A DNA stretch of 64,000 nucleotides. Origin: Flavobacteriales bacterium ALC-1. GTDB lineage: Bacteria; Bacteroidota; Bacteroidia; Flavobacteriales; Flavobacteriaceae. Where the stretch lies: NCBI GenBank assembly GCA_000171875.1, contig ABHI01000004.1, positions 169,501 through 233,500 on the forward strand, given 5' to 3'. Position 1 is the first letter of the stretch. Each line of letters opens with the position of its first letter. Of this stretch, positions 1 through 8,366 are shown piece after piece. Under the pieces are notes generated by a model, which had not been told where the DNA came from, did no database searches, and saw only the letters and a list, made by a program, of their open reading frames with translations. Position numbers and translations under genes: made by a program.

Positions 1-1
1 A

Positions 2-481
2 TATAATCTCGCTGAAGAGTTTCCATTAATCTTTGCGAGTTTAGCAATTTCAGTAGGCTTAGCTACTTTTATGAATAGCCAACTGGTTGTAAAATACGGG
101 ATGAAACGTATTGTACACATCTCCATGCTAAGCTTTGTGCTTATTTCAATTATATTTTTAGCATTTTACCATTCAGACCAGAATCCTAGTATAGAAATAC
201 TTATCACTTTCTTTGCGTTACAATTTTTTACTATTGGATTTTTATTTGGAAATTTAAGAGCTTTAGCTATGCAACCAATGGGCCATATTGCAGGTATTGG
301 CTCTGCTTTAAACGGGTTTATCTCTACCGTAATGGCAGTTCCTATAGCTAATTATATTGGAAGTTATATTGATGGTTCAGTAAAGCCATTATTTATAGGC
401 TTTTTGGTATGTGGATTAATTTCATTGTTATTATTCTATTTTAATAGCAACGCAGTATCCAAGCTTTCAAAAGTTAATTAA
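2..481 (+). CDS. MFS drug-resistance transporter, Bcr/CflA type (3' part only)
   Basis: C-terminal part of a membrane transporter whose start lies before the window; the frame is open from base 2. The visible 159 residues contain about four to five hydrophobic helices separated by short basic loops (YGMKRIVH), typical of the second half of a 12-helix major facilitator. The stretch MQPMGHIAGIGSALNG in the penultimate helices matches the conserved region of Bcr/CflA-type multidrug efflux proteins (seen by recollection of the family, not by search). It would act in the inner membrane as a proton-coupled exporter; substrate unknown. Its stop overlaps by 4 bp the stop of the convergent YciO-like gene, so there is no room for a conventional terminator between them. 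Confidence 0.75.
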   Translation, partial: YNLAEEFPLIFASLAISVGLATFMNSQLVVKYGMKRIVHISMLSFVLISIIFLAFYHSDQNPSIEILITFFALQFFTIGFLFGNLRALAMQPMGHIAGIGSALNGFISTVMAVPIANYIGSYIDGSVKPLFIGFLVCGLISLLLFYFNSNAVSKLSKVN

Positions 482-1098
482 AAAATTTCTAGATCCCCTT
501 TTCCTTCTCTTACAATAATAGGATCGTCTTCAGATAAGTCTATGATTGTTGAGGCTTCGTTTCCTCCATAACCTCCATCGATAACTAAGTCTACTAAATC
601 ATCCCATTTTTCTAGAATTAATTCTGGATCAGTAGTATATTCTATTACATCATCCTCATCACGTATAGAAGTCGATACAATTGGATTCCCTAAAGCTTCT
701 ACCAAAGCTAATGCAATAGAATTATCAGGTACTCTAATACCCACAGTTTTACGCTTTTTAAAAGGGTTAGGAAGGTTTTTTGAACCTGGTAAAATAAATG
801 TGTACGCACCAGGAAGTGCACGTTTTAAAATTTTAAAAGTCCTAGTGTCAATTTGTTTTACATAATCACTGAGGTTACTTAAATCTTCACAAACAAATGA
901 AAAATTAGACTTTTCGAGTTTTACTCCTTTAATTATAGCAATTCTTTCTAAGGCTTTAATATTAGTGATATCACATCCTAATCCATAAACTGTATCTGTA
1001 GGATAAATAATTAGTCCACCTCTTTTAAGCACATTCACTACGTTTTGAATTGCTTTAGGGTTTGGGTTTTCTGGATATATTTTTATAAACTCAGCCAT
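478..1098 (-). CDS. L-threonylcarbamoyladenylate synthase family protein (YciO type)
   Basis: 206-residue YrdC/Sua5-fold protein. The nucleotide-binding motif GGLIIYPTDTVYGLGCD lies at residues 27-43, followed by the KSNFSFVC and LPGAYTFILPG segments and KTVGIRVP. Length and the ending VREGKGDLEIF fit the YciO branch rather than the longer Sua5 branch. Family members make threonylcarbamoyl-AMP from threonine, bicarbonate and ATP, the first step of t6A37 tRNA modification; YciO itself is a weaker, less certain version of this enzyme, so the role as the essential TsaC cannot be assumed from this sequence. It is transcribed alone, convergent with the MFS gene and divergent from the esterase at 1145. 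Confidence 0.85.
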   Translation of the reverse strand: MAEFIKIYPENPNPKAIQNVVNVLKRGGLIIYPTDTVYGLGCDITNIKALERIAIIKGVKLEKSNFSFVCEDLSNLSDYVKQIDTRTFKILKRALPGAYTFILPGSKNLPNPFKKRKTVGIRVPDNSIALALVEALGNPIVSTSIRDEDDVIEYTTDPELILEKWDDLVDLVIDGGYGGNEASTIIDLSEDDPIIVREGKGDLEIF

Positions 1099-1144
1099 AA
1101 TATGTATCTTTCAAATACGTTTACAAAGTAAATAATTTTTTGAA

Positions 1145-1993
1145 ATGAAAGGCTTAAAACTCATTTTCCTTTTTCTAGTATTAACATCTTTAAATGTTTC
1201 TTGTAATTCGGATGATTCTAATACAGCAGGACCCAACCCTCTTGAGGCTTATGAAGAGTTTAATATTTCTTACGGAAATGATAGTAATCAGGTTTTTGAT
1301 TTGTATTTACCCTATAACAGAACTACAGCCACTAAAACTATTATACTTGTTCATGGAGGCGGTTGGACTTCTGGAGACAAGACAGATATGGATGATATTG
1401 TTGAAATTATTAAAACCCAACTACCAACTTACGCTATTGTTAATATGAATTACAGATTAGCGGATGAAAATAATTTTGCTTACCCAATGCAAACCGACGA
1501 TATTACGAGTGTTGTTACTTTTTTAAAAAACAACCAAGTTAACTATGTTATCTCTGATGATATAGGCTTTATTGGTGGAAGTGCTGGCGCACATCTCTCA
1601 ATGCTTTGGAGTTATGTGTTTGATAATGAACATCAAGTTGACATGGTTTGTAGTATTGTTGGACCAACAAACTTTACTGACCCCACTTATTTAAACAACC
1701 CTGTTTATCAGGAACTTATAAATGCTTTTGGAATTAATATTACTAATGAATTTTTAGAAGAAATGAGCCCTTACCATCGCGTTACAACTTCCGCTCCACC
1801 AACAATTTTGTTTTATGGTGGGCAAGACCCATTAATACCTAATACACAAGGTATTGATATGCGTGATAAGCTTCAACAATTAAATGTTATCAATGAGTTT
1901 AATTTTTATCCTAATGAAGGTCATAGCTGGGGAGGAGCAAATTGGATAGATTCAGTAATAAAATTAAAAACATTTATAGAAACTCATATGTAA
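1145..1993 (+). CDS. alpha/beta-hydrolase lipoprotein (BD-FAE/esterase-lipase type)
   Basis: 282-residue exported hydrolase. Residues 1-20 form a lipoprotein signal ending in the lipobox LNVSC (Cys20), followed by a short Ser/Asp/Asn-rich linker (SDDSN) typical of Bacteroidota lipoproteins. The oxyanion-hole motif HGGGW is at 70-74, the nucleophile elbow GGSAG puts the catalytic Ser at 146, the acid is probably Asp228 (GGQDP) and the base His260 (EGHSWGG). This is the arrangement of carboxylesterases of the hormone-sensitive-lipase/feruloyl-esterase-like group. It probably acts on ester bonds of acylated carbohydrates or lipids at the cell surface or in the periplasm; no neighbouring polysaccharide-utilisation genes specify a substrate. 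Confidence 0.85.
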   Translation: MKGLKLIFLFLVLTSLNVSCNSDDSNTAGPNPLEAYEEFNISYGNDSNQVFDLYLPYNRTTATKTIILVHGGGWTSGDKTDMDDIVEIIKTQLPTYAIVNMNYRLADENNFAYPMQTDDITSVVTFLKNNQVNYVISDDIGFIGGSAGAHLSMLWSYVFDNEHQVDMVCSIVGPTNFTDPTYLNNPVYQELINAFGINITNEFLEEMSPYHRVTTSAPPTILFYGGQDPLIPNTQGIDMRDKLQQLNVINEFNFYPNEGHSWGGANWIDSVIKLKTFIETHM

Positions 1994-2078
1994 TTCTTAT
2001 AGTTTTTGTTTAACGACCCTCTATCACAATAAAAAACAAAAACTGTAACATTTTATATGTAAATGCAGTCTATAGAGT

Positions 2079-3047
2079 ATGTATCAATCAATAATAATAG
2101 CGTTATTAATCTCCAATACACTTTTTGCTATAGAAATAGATCCTCCAAAAAGACAACCACCAATTGTCTTCACTAAAGCAGAGTACATTAATACAACAAC
2201 CTCACGTATACCTTTTAAAGTTATTGACCAACTTATAGTTGTTGAAGTTGAACTCCTAAATAAAGAGGGGAACTTCATTATTGATACAGGTTCGGAAACA
2301 TTAATATTAAATAGTACTCACTTTAAACCTACCAGAAAACATAAACAAGAGGGTAAACTAAAAAGTGGAGTTCATAATGACATTGAAAATGTTAAAGAGA
2401 AATATCTTAAAGCGTTAAGTATAAATAATCTTACTCTAGAACAACTCAACGCAGACGTTATAGATCTTTCTCATATAGAAAAAATCAAAAAAATTGAAGT
2501 TTTAGGAATTATTGGCTATAGTATATTAAAAGATTTTGAAGTATTCATAGACATGCATTTAAATCAAATCACCTTAACAAGGATTGATAAAAATGGGAAA
2601 CCCTTATCTAAAAAGATATATGCAGAAACTATACACGACAGTATAGATTTTAAATTAAAAAAACATACAATTATACTCGATGCACTAATCGAAAACCATA
2701 AAGTGAAATTTGGATTAGATACAGGTGCAGAGTATAATCAGCTTAACAAGAATATAGATTCAAAAATTTTAGACTATTTTTATCCTAATAAAGAATTGAA
2801 GCTTACTGGTGCTAGCGGCAGGAAAATAAAAGTTATGGCAGGGAAATTGTTTAGAGTTAAATTGAATGATTCAATTTACTTTGGTCCAATGAAAACTGTG
2901 CTTACTAATTTAAGAAAAATGAACACTGCATTTAGCACTAATCTTGATGGTATTTTAGGCTTTGAATTTTTCGCTCAAAAACGAACGATTATTAATTACA
3001 AAAAACAGAAACTCTACTTTATTAAGTTTCCTATTATAACGCATTGA
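2079..3047 (+). CDS. two-lobed retropepsin-like aspartyl protease
   Basis: 322 residues with a short N-terminal hydrophobic export signal (residues 2-18). Two aspartyl-protease active-site motifs are visible: IIDTGSETLIL with Asp69, and GLDTGAEYNQL with Asp214. The matching hydrophobic-hydrophobic-Gly segments (VLGIIGYSIL, DGILGFEFF) follow each, as in clan AA proteases. Having both lobes in one chain resembles the bacterial 'aspartyl protease family' (gag_pre/PDZ-less relatives) rather than a dimeric retropepsin. Probably periplasmic or surface-exposed; substrate unknown. The stop codon overlaps the TTG start of the next gene (TTGA), so the two are translationally coupled. Two further paralogous proteases lie at 24971 and 26088. 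Confidence 0.8.
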   Translation: MYQSIIIALLISNTLFAIEIDPPKRQPPIVFTKAEYINTTTSRIPFKVIDQLIVVEVELLNKEGNFIIDTGSETLILNSTHFKPTRKHKQEGKLKSGVHNDIENVKEKYLKALSINNLTLEQLNADVIDLSHIEKIKKIEVLGIIGYSILKDFEVFIDMHLNQITLTRIDKNGKPLSKKIYAETIHDSIDFKLKKHTIILDALIENHKVKFGLDTGAEYNQLNKNIDSKILDYFYPNKELKLTGASGRKIKVMAGKLFRVKLNDSIYFGPMKTVLTNLRKMNTAFSTNLDGILGFEFFAQKRTIINYKKQKLYFIKFPIITH

Positions 3048-3992
3048 AGATAAAACAACATAATATACTCTTATTATTGCTTTTATTTCTATTCACCTGT
3101 AATATTTGTGCGCAAAGCAAAACTATTAAAGGTTATGACATCAAAGGAGAGGAAGTCATTTTTATATTTAATGTTAATGATTATCCTAACATTAAGAATA
3201 ATGGTGATACCATTGATGATGTTTATGTTTCAGGAGAATTTAATAATTGGGCGAGAGATCAATGGCCAATGCTAAAGGTTAGTGATTCAATTTATCAATT
3301 AAAAAAAAGTCTGTCGCTTTTTACATCTGATTTTGGTTGGGAGTTCAAATTTATTATTAATGGTATGCATTGGGCAGAACCTTCTAGTGATTTTGAAAAT
3401 AGCGTAGATGCTAAAGACTCAAATGGTTTCCCACTAATGGTCTATAATCTCAAATTCTATAGTGCTTTTGCTACTGATTATGGTAATATAAGTTTCAAAC
3501 TAAAAGGCTATAAAGATGCTGAAAAAGTTATTCTCAGTGGTACATTTAATAGATGGGGATGAAACAGGGTTTTATAATGAAACCTACTGAAGATGGGTTG
3601 GAAAGTAACTTTACAACTAAAACCAGACATTTATCAATATAAATTTATTTGTTGATGACAATTGGATTGAAGATCCACAAAATCCATCTAAAGTCAAAAA
3701 TGAATATGATGGATATAATTCAGTCATTGATGTTCAGAAAAATATAAAATTTCAACTCTGTGATTTTGAAGATGCTAAAACTGTTATACTTAGTGCAGAT
3801 TTTAATAATTGGACAAAAGATGATTTCAAAATGACTAAAGTCGATGGTTGTTGGGTTTACAACCAAAGATTATCTGGTGGAAAATATCACTATAAATTTA
3901 TTGTTGATGGTAATTGGATTACTGACCCTTCTAATACTGTAAAAGAATATGATGATGAAGGAAACATTAACTCTGTCTGTATGGTAAAATAA
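3044..3992 (+). pseudogene. exported protein with three CBM48-like glycogen-binding modules, broken by four +1 shifts
   Basis: The intact first part (3044-3562, 172 residues) starts at a TTG overlapping the upstream stop, has a signal peptide ending in NICAQS, and carries one early-set module (SGEFNNWARDQWPM ... WEFKFIINGMHW). A second module begins with KVILSGTFNRW and is then hit by single extra bases near 3557 (G run), 3573 (T run), 3598-3599 (TT) and 3648-3650 (TTT). Reading through these gives DETGF, IMKPTEDG, WKVTLQLKPDIYQYKFI and VDDNWIEDPQN, i.e. an otherwise well-conserved module. A third, undamaged module (VILSADFNNWTKDD ... YHYKFIVDGNWI) runs to the stop at 3990-3992. CBM48/AMPK-beta-type modules bind glycogen or starch-like glucans. 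Either a recent pseudogene or a local sequence error; coding conservation downstream of the shifts argues for recency. Confidence 0.75.
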
Positions 3993-6323
3993 TTACCTCA
4001 ATATCTGAAGCTTAGCAAATCGCAGTAACAACTTTTTAGTATCTCCTTTTTGAAATTTAATTTCGGCCTTAACATCACCTCCTGTTCCTTCTATTTTTAT
4101 AACCTCACCTCTACCAAAGCGTTGATGATTCACTTTACTACCAACAACTAATTTCCCTTCATAATCATTAGAATCACTTTCTGACTTAGTCACTGGCTTC
4201 ATTTTTTTAGGTGTACTAATCACAAAATTTTCAGGTTTAGCTTTGGGTTTCTTTTTTGACATTTTTGCTGTTTTAGGTTTCGCAAATCTAATCCGATTGG
4301 GCTCAATATCGCCAAAAATTGAAGCATCTAACATCGGATTAAATCGTTGTTCTTTCAAAGGGGTAACTATATCTACAAACTCTTCATCTATTTCTTCTAT
4401 AAATCGACTTGGTTCTGCATCAATCAATTTTCCCCAACGGTATCGTGATAATGTATATGTTAAATAAGCTTGTTTTTCGGCTCTTGTCAAAGCTACATAA
4501 AATAATCGACGTTCTTCTTCAAGTTCACTTCGGGTGTTCATACTCATAGCACTTGGAAACAGGTCTTCTTCCATACCAACAATAAACACATGTCCAAACT
4601 CTAAACCTTTTGCTAAGTGAATCGTCATAAGTGCCACATGGTCTGGATCTCCTTTATCTCCATCTAAATCGGTAGCTAATGCCACATCTTCAAGAAATTC
4701 TGCTAAAGAATCCCCTGCATCTGCTAATTCTATTTGACCTTCAACAAAATCTTTTATACCGTTTAATAATTCTTGGACATTATCCATTCTGGTAACACCT
4801 TCTGGGGTACCGTCTTTATTTAACTCTCTAATTAAACCACTGGTTTTAGTCACATGCTCAGCTAAATCAAAAGCATTCGCATTTTGATTCATCACTTTAT
4901 AACTCTCAATAAGCGTCACAAAATCTCTTAACTTATTTTTCGTTCCGTTATTGATGTTGATAGTTACGTTATCAATATCTTTAATAACATCATAAATTGT
5001 TCTTCCTGTTACATTAGCTGCAACTACTAATCTATCTACAGTTGTTTGCCCAATACCTCTTGCGGGATAATTAATGACACGCTTAAGTGCTTCTTCATCA
5101 GCTGAGTTAAGTATTAAGCGTAAATAAGCCGTAACATCCTTAATTTCTTTTCGTTGGTAAAACGATAAACCACCATATATACGATAAGGAATATCACGCT
5201 TTCTTAAGGCATCTTCAATGGCACGTGATTGTGCATTAGTTCTATACAATACTGCAAAATCACTATTATGCAGTTGCTTATTCATTTTTGTTTCCCAAAT
5301 GGTACTTGCCACATATCGTCCTTCATCACCATCAGTTAATGAACGATGCACTTTTACTTTCTCACCAATATCATTAGCTGTCCAAACAATTTTATCTAGC
5401 TTGGTTTTATTATGCTCAATAACTGAATTTGCAGCTCCAACAATATTTTTTGTTGAACGGTAATTTTGCTCTAACCGATAAACCTTAACACCATCATAAT
5501 CCTTCTGAAAATTCAAGATATTATTAATGTTGGCACCACGAAACGCATAGATACTTTGTGCATCATCACCTACTACGCAGATATTCTGAAAACGATCAGA
5601 CAAAGCTCTTACAATAAGATATTGCGAGTGGTTGGTATCTTGGTACTCATCTACTAATATATATCTAAATCGATTTTGATACTGTGCTAATACATTAGGA
5701 AATCGTGTTAACAGCTCATTGGTTCTAAGCAATAAGTCATCAAAATCCATCGCTCCTGCTTTAAAACAACGATCAACATACTCTTTATAAATATCACCAA
5801 GTCTTGGACGACGTGCCATAGCATCTGCCTCCATTAATTCAGGGTTTTTGAAATACGCCTTAACTGTTATTAAACTGTTCTTATAAGATGAAATTCGGCT
5901 ATAAACTTGCTTGGTCTTGTAGATATCTTTATCTAAACCCATTTCTTTTATGATAGAGCCTAGAAGCTTTTGAGAATCTTGTGTATCATAGATAGTGAAA
6001 TTACTTGGAAAGCCTAAATGATGCCCTTCAAATCTTAAAATCTTAGCAAATACGGAGTGAAACGTTCCCATCCATAAATTCTTAGCCTCTCCATCGCCTA
6101 CAATATCAGCAATTCTACCTTTCATTTCTTTGGCAGCCTTATTGGTAAACGTCAATGCCAATATATTAAAGGCATCAACACCTTGTGCCATTAAATATGC
6201 AATACGATAGGTCAATACACGTGTTTTACCAGAACCAGCACCAGCAATAATTATCATTGGGCCGTCTTTTTGAAGTGTTGGTGCTAATTGTGCGTCGTTA
6301 AGTTGACTGAGATATTTTTCCAA
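3993..6323 (-). CDS. ATP-dependent 3'-5' DNA helicase, UvrD/PcrA family
   Basis: 776-residue superfamily 1A helicase. Walker A is GAGSGKT at 28-34; motif II DEYQDTN, motif III-IV QNYRST and the C-terminal helicase motifs TIHLAKGLEF and VALTRA are all present. A basic linker (KMSKKKPKAKP) precedes a C-terminal Tudor-like tail (GSKVNHQRFGRGEVIKIEG) typical of PcrA/UvrD that contacts RNA polymerase. Such proteins unwind DNA in nucleotide excision and mismatch repair and displace recombinase filaments. Length is normal for the family. The 3' end abuts the end of the broken glucan-binding gene without a visible terminator; the gene stands alone on the minus strand. Confidence 0.93.
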   Translation of the reverse strand: MEKYLSQLNDAQLAPTLQKDGPMIIIAGAGSGKTRVLTYRIAYLMAQGVDAFNILALTFTNKAAKEMKGRIADIVGDGEAKNLWMGTFHSVFAKILRFEGHHLGFPSNFTIYDTQDSQKLLGSIIKEMGLDKDIYKTKQVYSRISSYKNSLITVKAYFKNPELMEADAMARRPRLGDIYKEYVDRCFKAGAMDFDDLLLRTNELLTRFPNVLAQYQNRFRYILVDEYQDTNHSQYLIVRALSDRFQNICVVGDDAQSIYAFRGANINNILNFQKDYDGVKVYRLEQNYRSTKNIVGAANSVIEHNKTKLDKIVWTANDIGEKVKVHRSLTDGDEGRYVASTIWETKMNKQLHNSDFAVLYRTNAQSRAIEDALRKRDIPYRIYGGLSFYQRKEIKDVTAYLRLILNSADEEALKRVINYPARGIGQTTVDRLVVAANVTGRTIYDVIKDIDNVTININNGTKNKLRDFVTLIESYKVMNQNANAFDLAEHVTKTSGLIRELNKDGTPEGVTRMDNVQELLNGIKDFVEGQIELADAGDSLAEFLEDVALATDLDGDKGDPDHVALMTIHLAKGLEFGHVFIVGMEEDLFPSAMSMNTRSELEEERRLFYVALTRAEKQAYLTYTLSRYRWGKLIDAEPSRFIEEIDEEFVDIVTPLKEQRFNPMLDASIFGDIEPNRIRFAKPKTAKMSKKKPKAKPENFVISTPKKMKPVTKSESDSNDYEGKLVVGSKVNHQRFGRGEVIKIEGTGGDVKAEIKFQKGDTKKLLLRFAKLQILR

Positions 6324-6462
6324 AGACTATTTTTTTCGAAATGTGAAATTAATAATTGTAGTAGGTTTTACAATATAGAAATATCATTAATTATAAACAA
6401 TCACCATTAATTTGCAAAAGAGATTTATATCAATATATTTATATTAAAATAATTCATGTAAA

Positions 6463-7005
6463 ATGACTAAATATTCTTTTCTATTAGGATTTCTATTCTT
6501 TAACTTGATTTCAGTTGCAGCTCAAAACAACAGAACCGAAGGTAAAATCATTAAAGGTTACGGTGCAACTTTTACCATTGATAATCCTGAAATTATAACA
6601 GATACAACCGCAACTCTGAAAGTGATTTTTGATGTTTCAAAAACTGCTACCAAAAACAGCGATATTAATAGTAATCTTGTAACCGCTGCTCGCTTTTTAA
6701 ATATGCATGCAGAATCTGGGATGGATCTAAAACAACTCAAAGTGGCTATAACTATACATGGTGCTGCATGGAAAGATGTTATTAATGATGATCTTTATTT
6801 AGAGAAATATGGTACCAAAAACCCGAACACTGAACTTTTAAAACAATTAAACGAAGCTGGTGTAAATATCATTATTTGTGGTCAAACAGCAGCTTTCAGA
6901 GAAATAGATAGGTCAACAGTAAACTCAAATGTAAAGTTTGCATTATCGGCTATGACTGCTCTACTTCAATATCAAAATAATGGATATCATTTTATTAAAT
7001 TTTAA
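6463..7005 (+). CDS. exported DsrE-family protein
   Basis: 180 residues with a cleavable signal peptide ending at VAAQN. The mature part has the DsrE/DsrF-like alpha-beta layout: KVIFDVSK strand, a helix with AARFLNMHAESG, the strand LKVAITIHGAAW, and the conserved segment VNIIICGQTAAF containing the single Cys (ICGQ) that in DsrE-like proteins can act as a persulfide or redox cysteine. Family members are small sulfur-relay or unknown-function proteins; the secreted Bacteroidota form has no established role. Sits upstream of the M20 peptidase gene by 85 bp, so co-transcription is possible but not shown. Confidence 0.75.
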   Translation: MTKYSFLLGFLFFNLISVAAQNNRTEGKIIKGYGATFTIDNPEIITDTTATLKVIFDVSKTATKNSDINSNLVTAARFLNMHAESGMDLKQLKVAITIHGAAWKDVINDDLYLEKYGTKNPNTELLKQLNEAGVNIIICGQTAAFREIDRSTVNSNVKFALSAMTALLQYQNNGYHFIKF

Positions 7006-7090
7006 AATTGACATCTCTATTTTAGGCAAAACATTTTAATCAAATTTGAATATCTTTAGCCTTTATAAATCAGAATTAAATCAGTAAATC

Positions 7091-8365
7091 ATGAAATTAT
7101 TTTACGCTTTCCTTTTCTTAGGTTTAACAATGAGTTTCGCTCAAAACACACTAGAGAAAGACATTATTAATATTGAAGATAAACTCATAGAATGGCGAAG
7201 ACATTTTCATCAAAATCCAGAATTATCAAATCAAGAATTTAAAACTGCTGAAAAGATTGCTAAACATCTAAAATCACTTGGATTAGAAGTTGAAACAGGA
7301 ATAGCGATTACAGGTGTCGTTGGTTTACTAAAAGGTGATTTGCCTGGTAAGGTTGTAGCACTTAGAGCAGATATTGATGCCTTACCTGTAACTGAGCGTA
7401 ACAATTTACCGTTTAAATCTGAAGTAAAAACCACATTCTTAAATACAGAAACTGGTGTAATGCATGCTTGTGGGCACGATACTCACACTGCAATTTTAAT
7501 GGCTACAGCCGAGGTTTTATCAAAACACAAAGACAAAATAAAAGGCACTGTAAAATTTATTTTTCAACCTGCAGAAGAAGGACCACCTCCAGGAGAAGAA
7601 GGTGGTGCCAAATTAATGATTAAAGAAGGCGTTTTAGACAACCCAAAAGTGGATGCCATCTTTGGTCTACATATTAATGCAGGAACTCCAGTTGGCACTT
7701 TAAAATATAAAAAAGGTGGAATCATGGCTTCTGTAGAGCGTTTTGTTATCGATGTAAAAGGAAAACAAACTCATGGCTCACAGCCTTGGGGAGGAGTTGA
7801 TCCTATCATGATTTCAGCAAAAATTATCGATGGTTTACAAACTATAATTAGTAGAGAAGCCAAATTAACAGATGAAGCTGCAGTGATTACCGTTGGAAAA
7901 ATAACGGCTGGCACACGCTTCAATATTATACCAGAAACAGCACAATTAATCGGAACTGTTAGAACTTTAGATCCTGACATGCGCTCAATGATAGAACGAC
8001 GCATGAAAGAAATGACAGCTACCATTGCTAAAGCCTATGGTGGTGAAGCCACTATCGCTTTTAGAAATCAGACGTCTATTACTTTTAACGATCCCGATTT
8101 AACAGATAAAATGTTACCATCCCTTCAAAAAGTGGCAGGTACAGAAAATGTGCAACTTATGAAGGCGACAACAGGAGGTGAAGATTTCTCTTATTTTCAG
8201 GAAATCGTACCTGGTATTTATTTCTTTTTAGGAGGTATGAGTCCTAACGAAGAACCTAAAGGTGCATTTCCACATCATACACCAGATTTTATGATTGACG
8301 AAAGCGGCATGTTACTTGGAGTTAAAGCATTTACTCAACTCACATTAGATTATTTAAACAATTAA
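7091..8365 (+). CDS. M20-family amidohydrolase (hippurate/IAA-amino acid hydrolase type), exported
   Basis: 424 residues, with a signal peptide ending SFAQ near residue 18. Metal ligands of the M20D amidohydrolases are visible: HACGHDTH (Cys127, His129, His132), the EEG pair at 162-164 (QPAEEG), His in GLHINAG near 197 and the C-terminal His in FPHHTPDF. Members remove N-acyl groups from amino acids (hippurate, indole-acetyl-amino acids, acetyl-diaminopimelate); the exported Bacteroidota versions probably act in the periplasm. The dimerisation domain (roughly residues 205-320) is intact. Stop and next start are separated by one base, so it forms an operon with the FMN glutamate-synthase-like gene. 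Confidence 0.88.
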   Translation: MKLFYAFLFLGLTMSFAQNTLEKDIINIEDKLIEWRRHFHQNPELSNQEFKTAEKIAKHLKSLGLEVETGIAITGVVGLLKGDLPGKVVALRADIDALPVTERNNLPFKSEVKTTFLNTETGVMHACGHDTHTAILMATAEVLSKHKDKIKGTVKFIFQPAEEGPPPGEEGGAKLMIKEGVLDNPKVDAIFGLHINAGTPVGTLKYKKGGIMASVERFVIDVKGKQTHGSQPWGGVDPIMISAKIIDGLQTIISREAKLTDEAAVITVGKITAGTRFNIIPETAQLIGTVRTLDPDMRSMIERRMKEMTATIAKAYGGEATIAFRNQTSITFNDPDLTDKMLPSLQKVAGTENVQLMKATTGGEDFSYFQEIVPGIYFFLGGMSPNEEPKGAFPHHTPDFMIDESGMLLGVKAFTQLTLDYLNN

Positions 8366-8366
8366 T

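Noticed and set aside
3044..3992. Programmed frameshifting to explain the broken gene
   Set aside because: Four separate +1 events without slippery heptamers or stimulators are not plausible as recoding.
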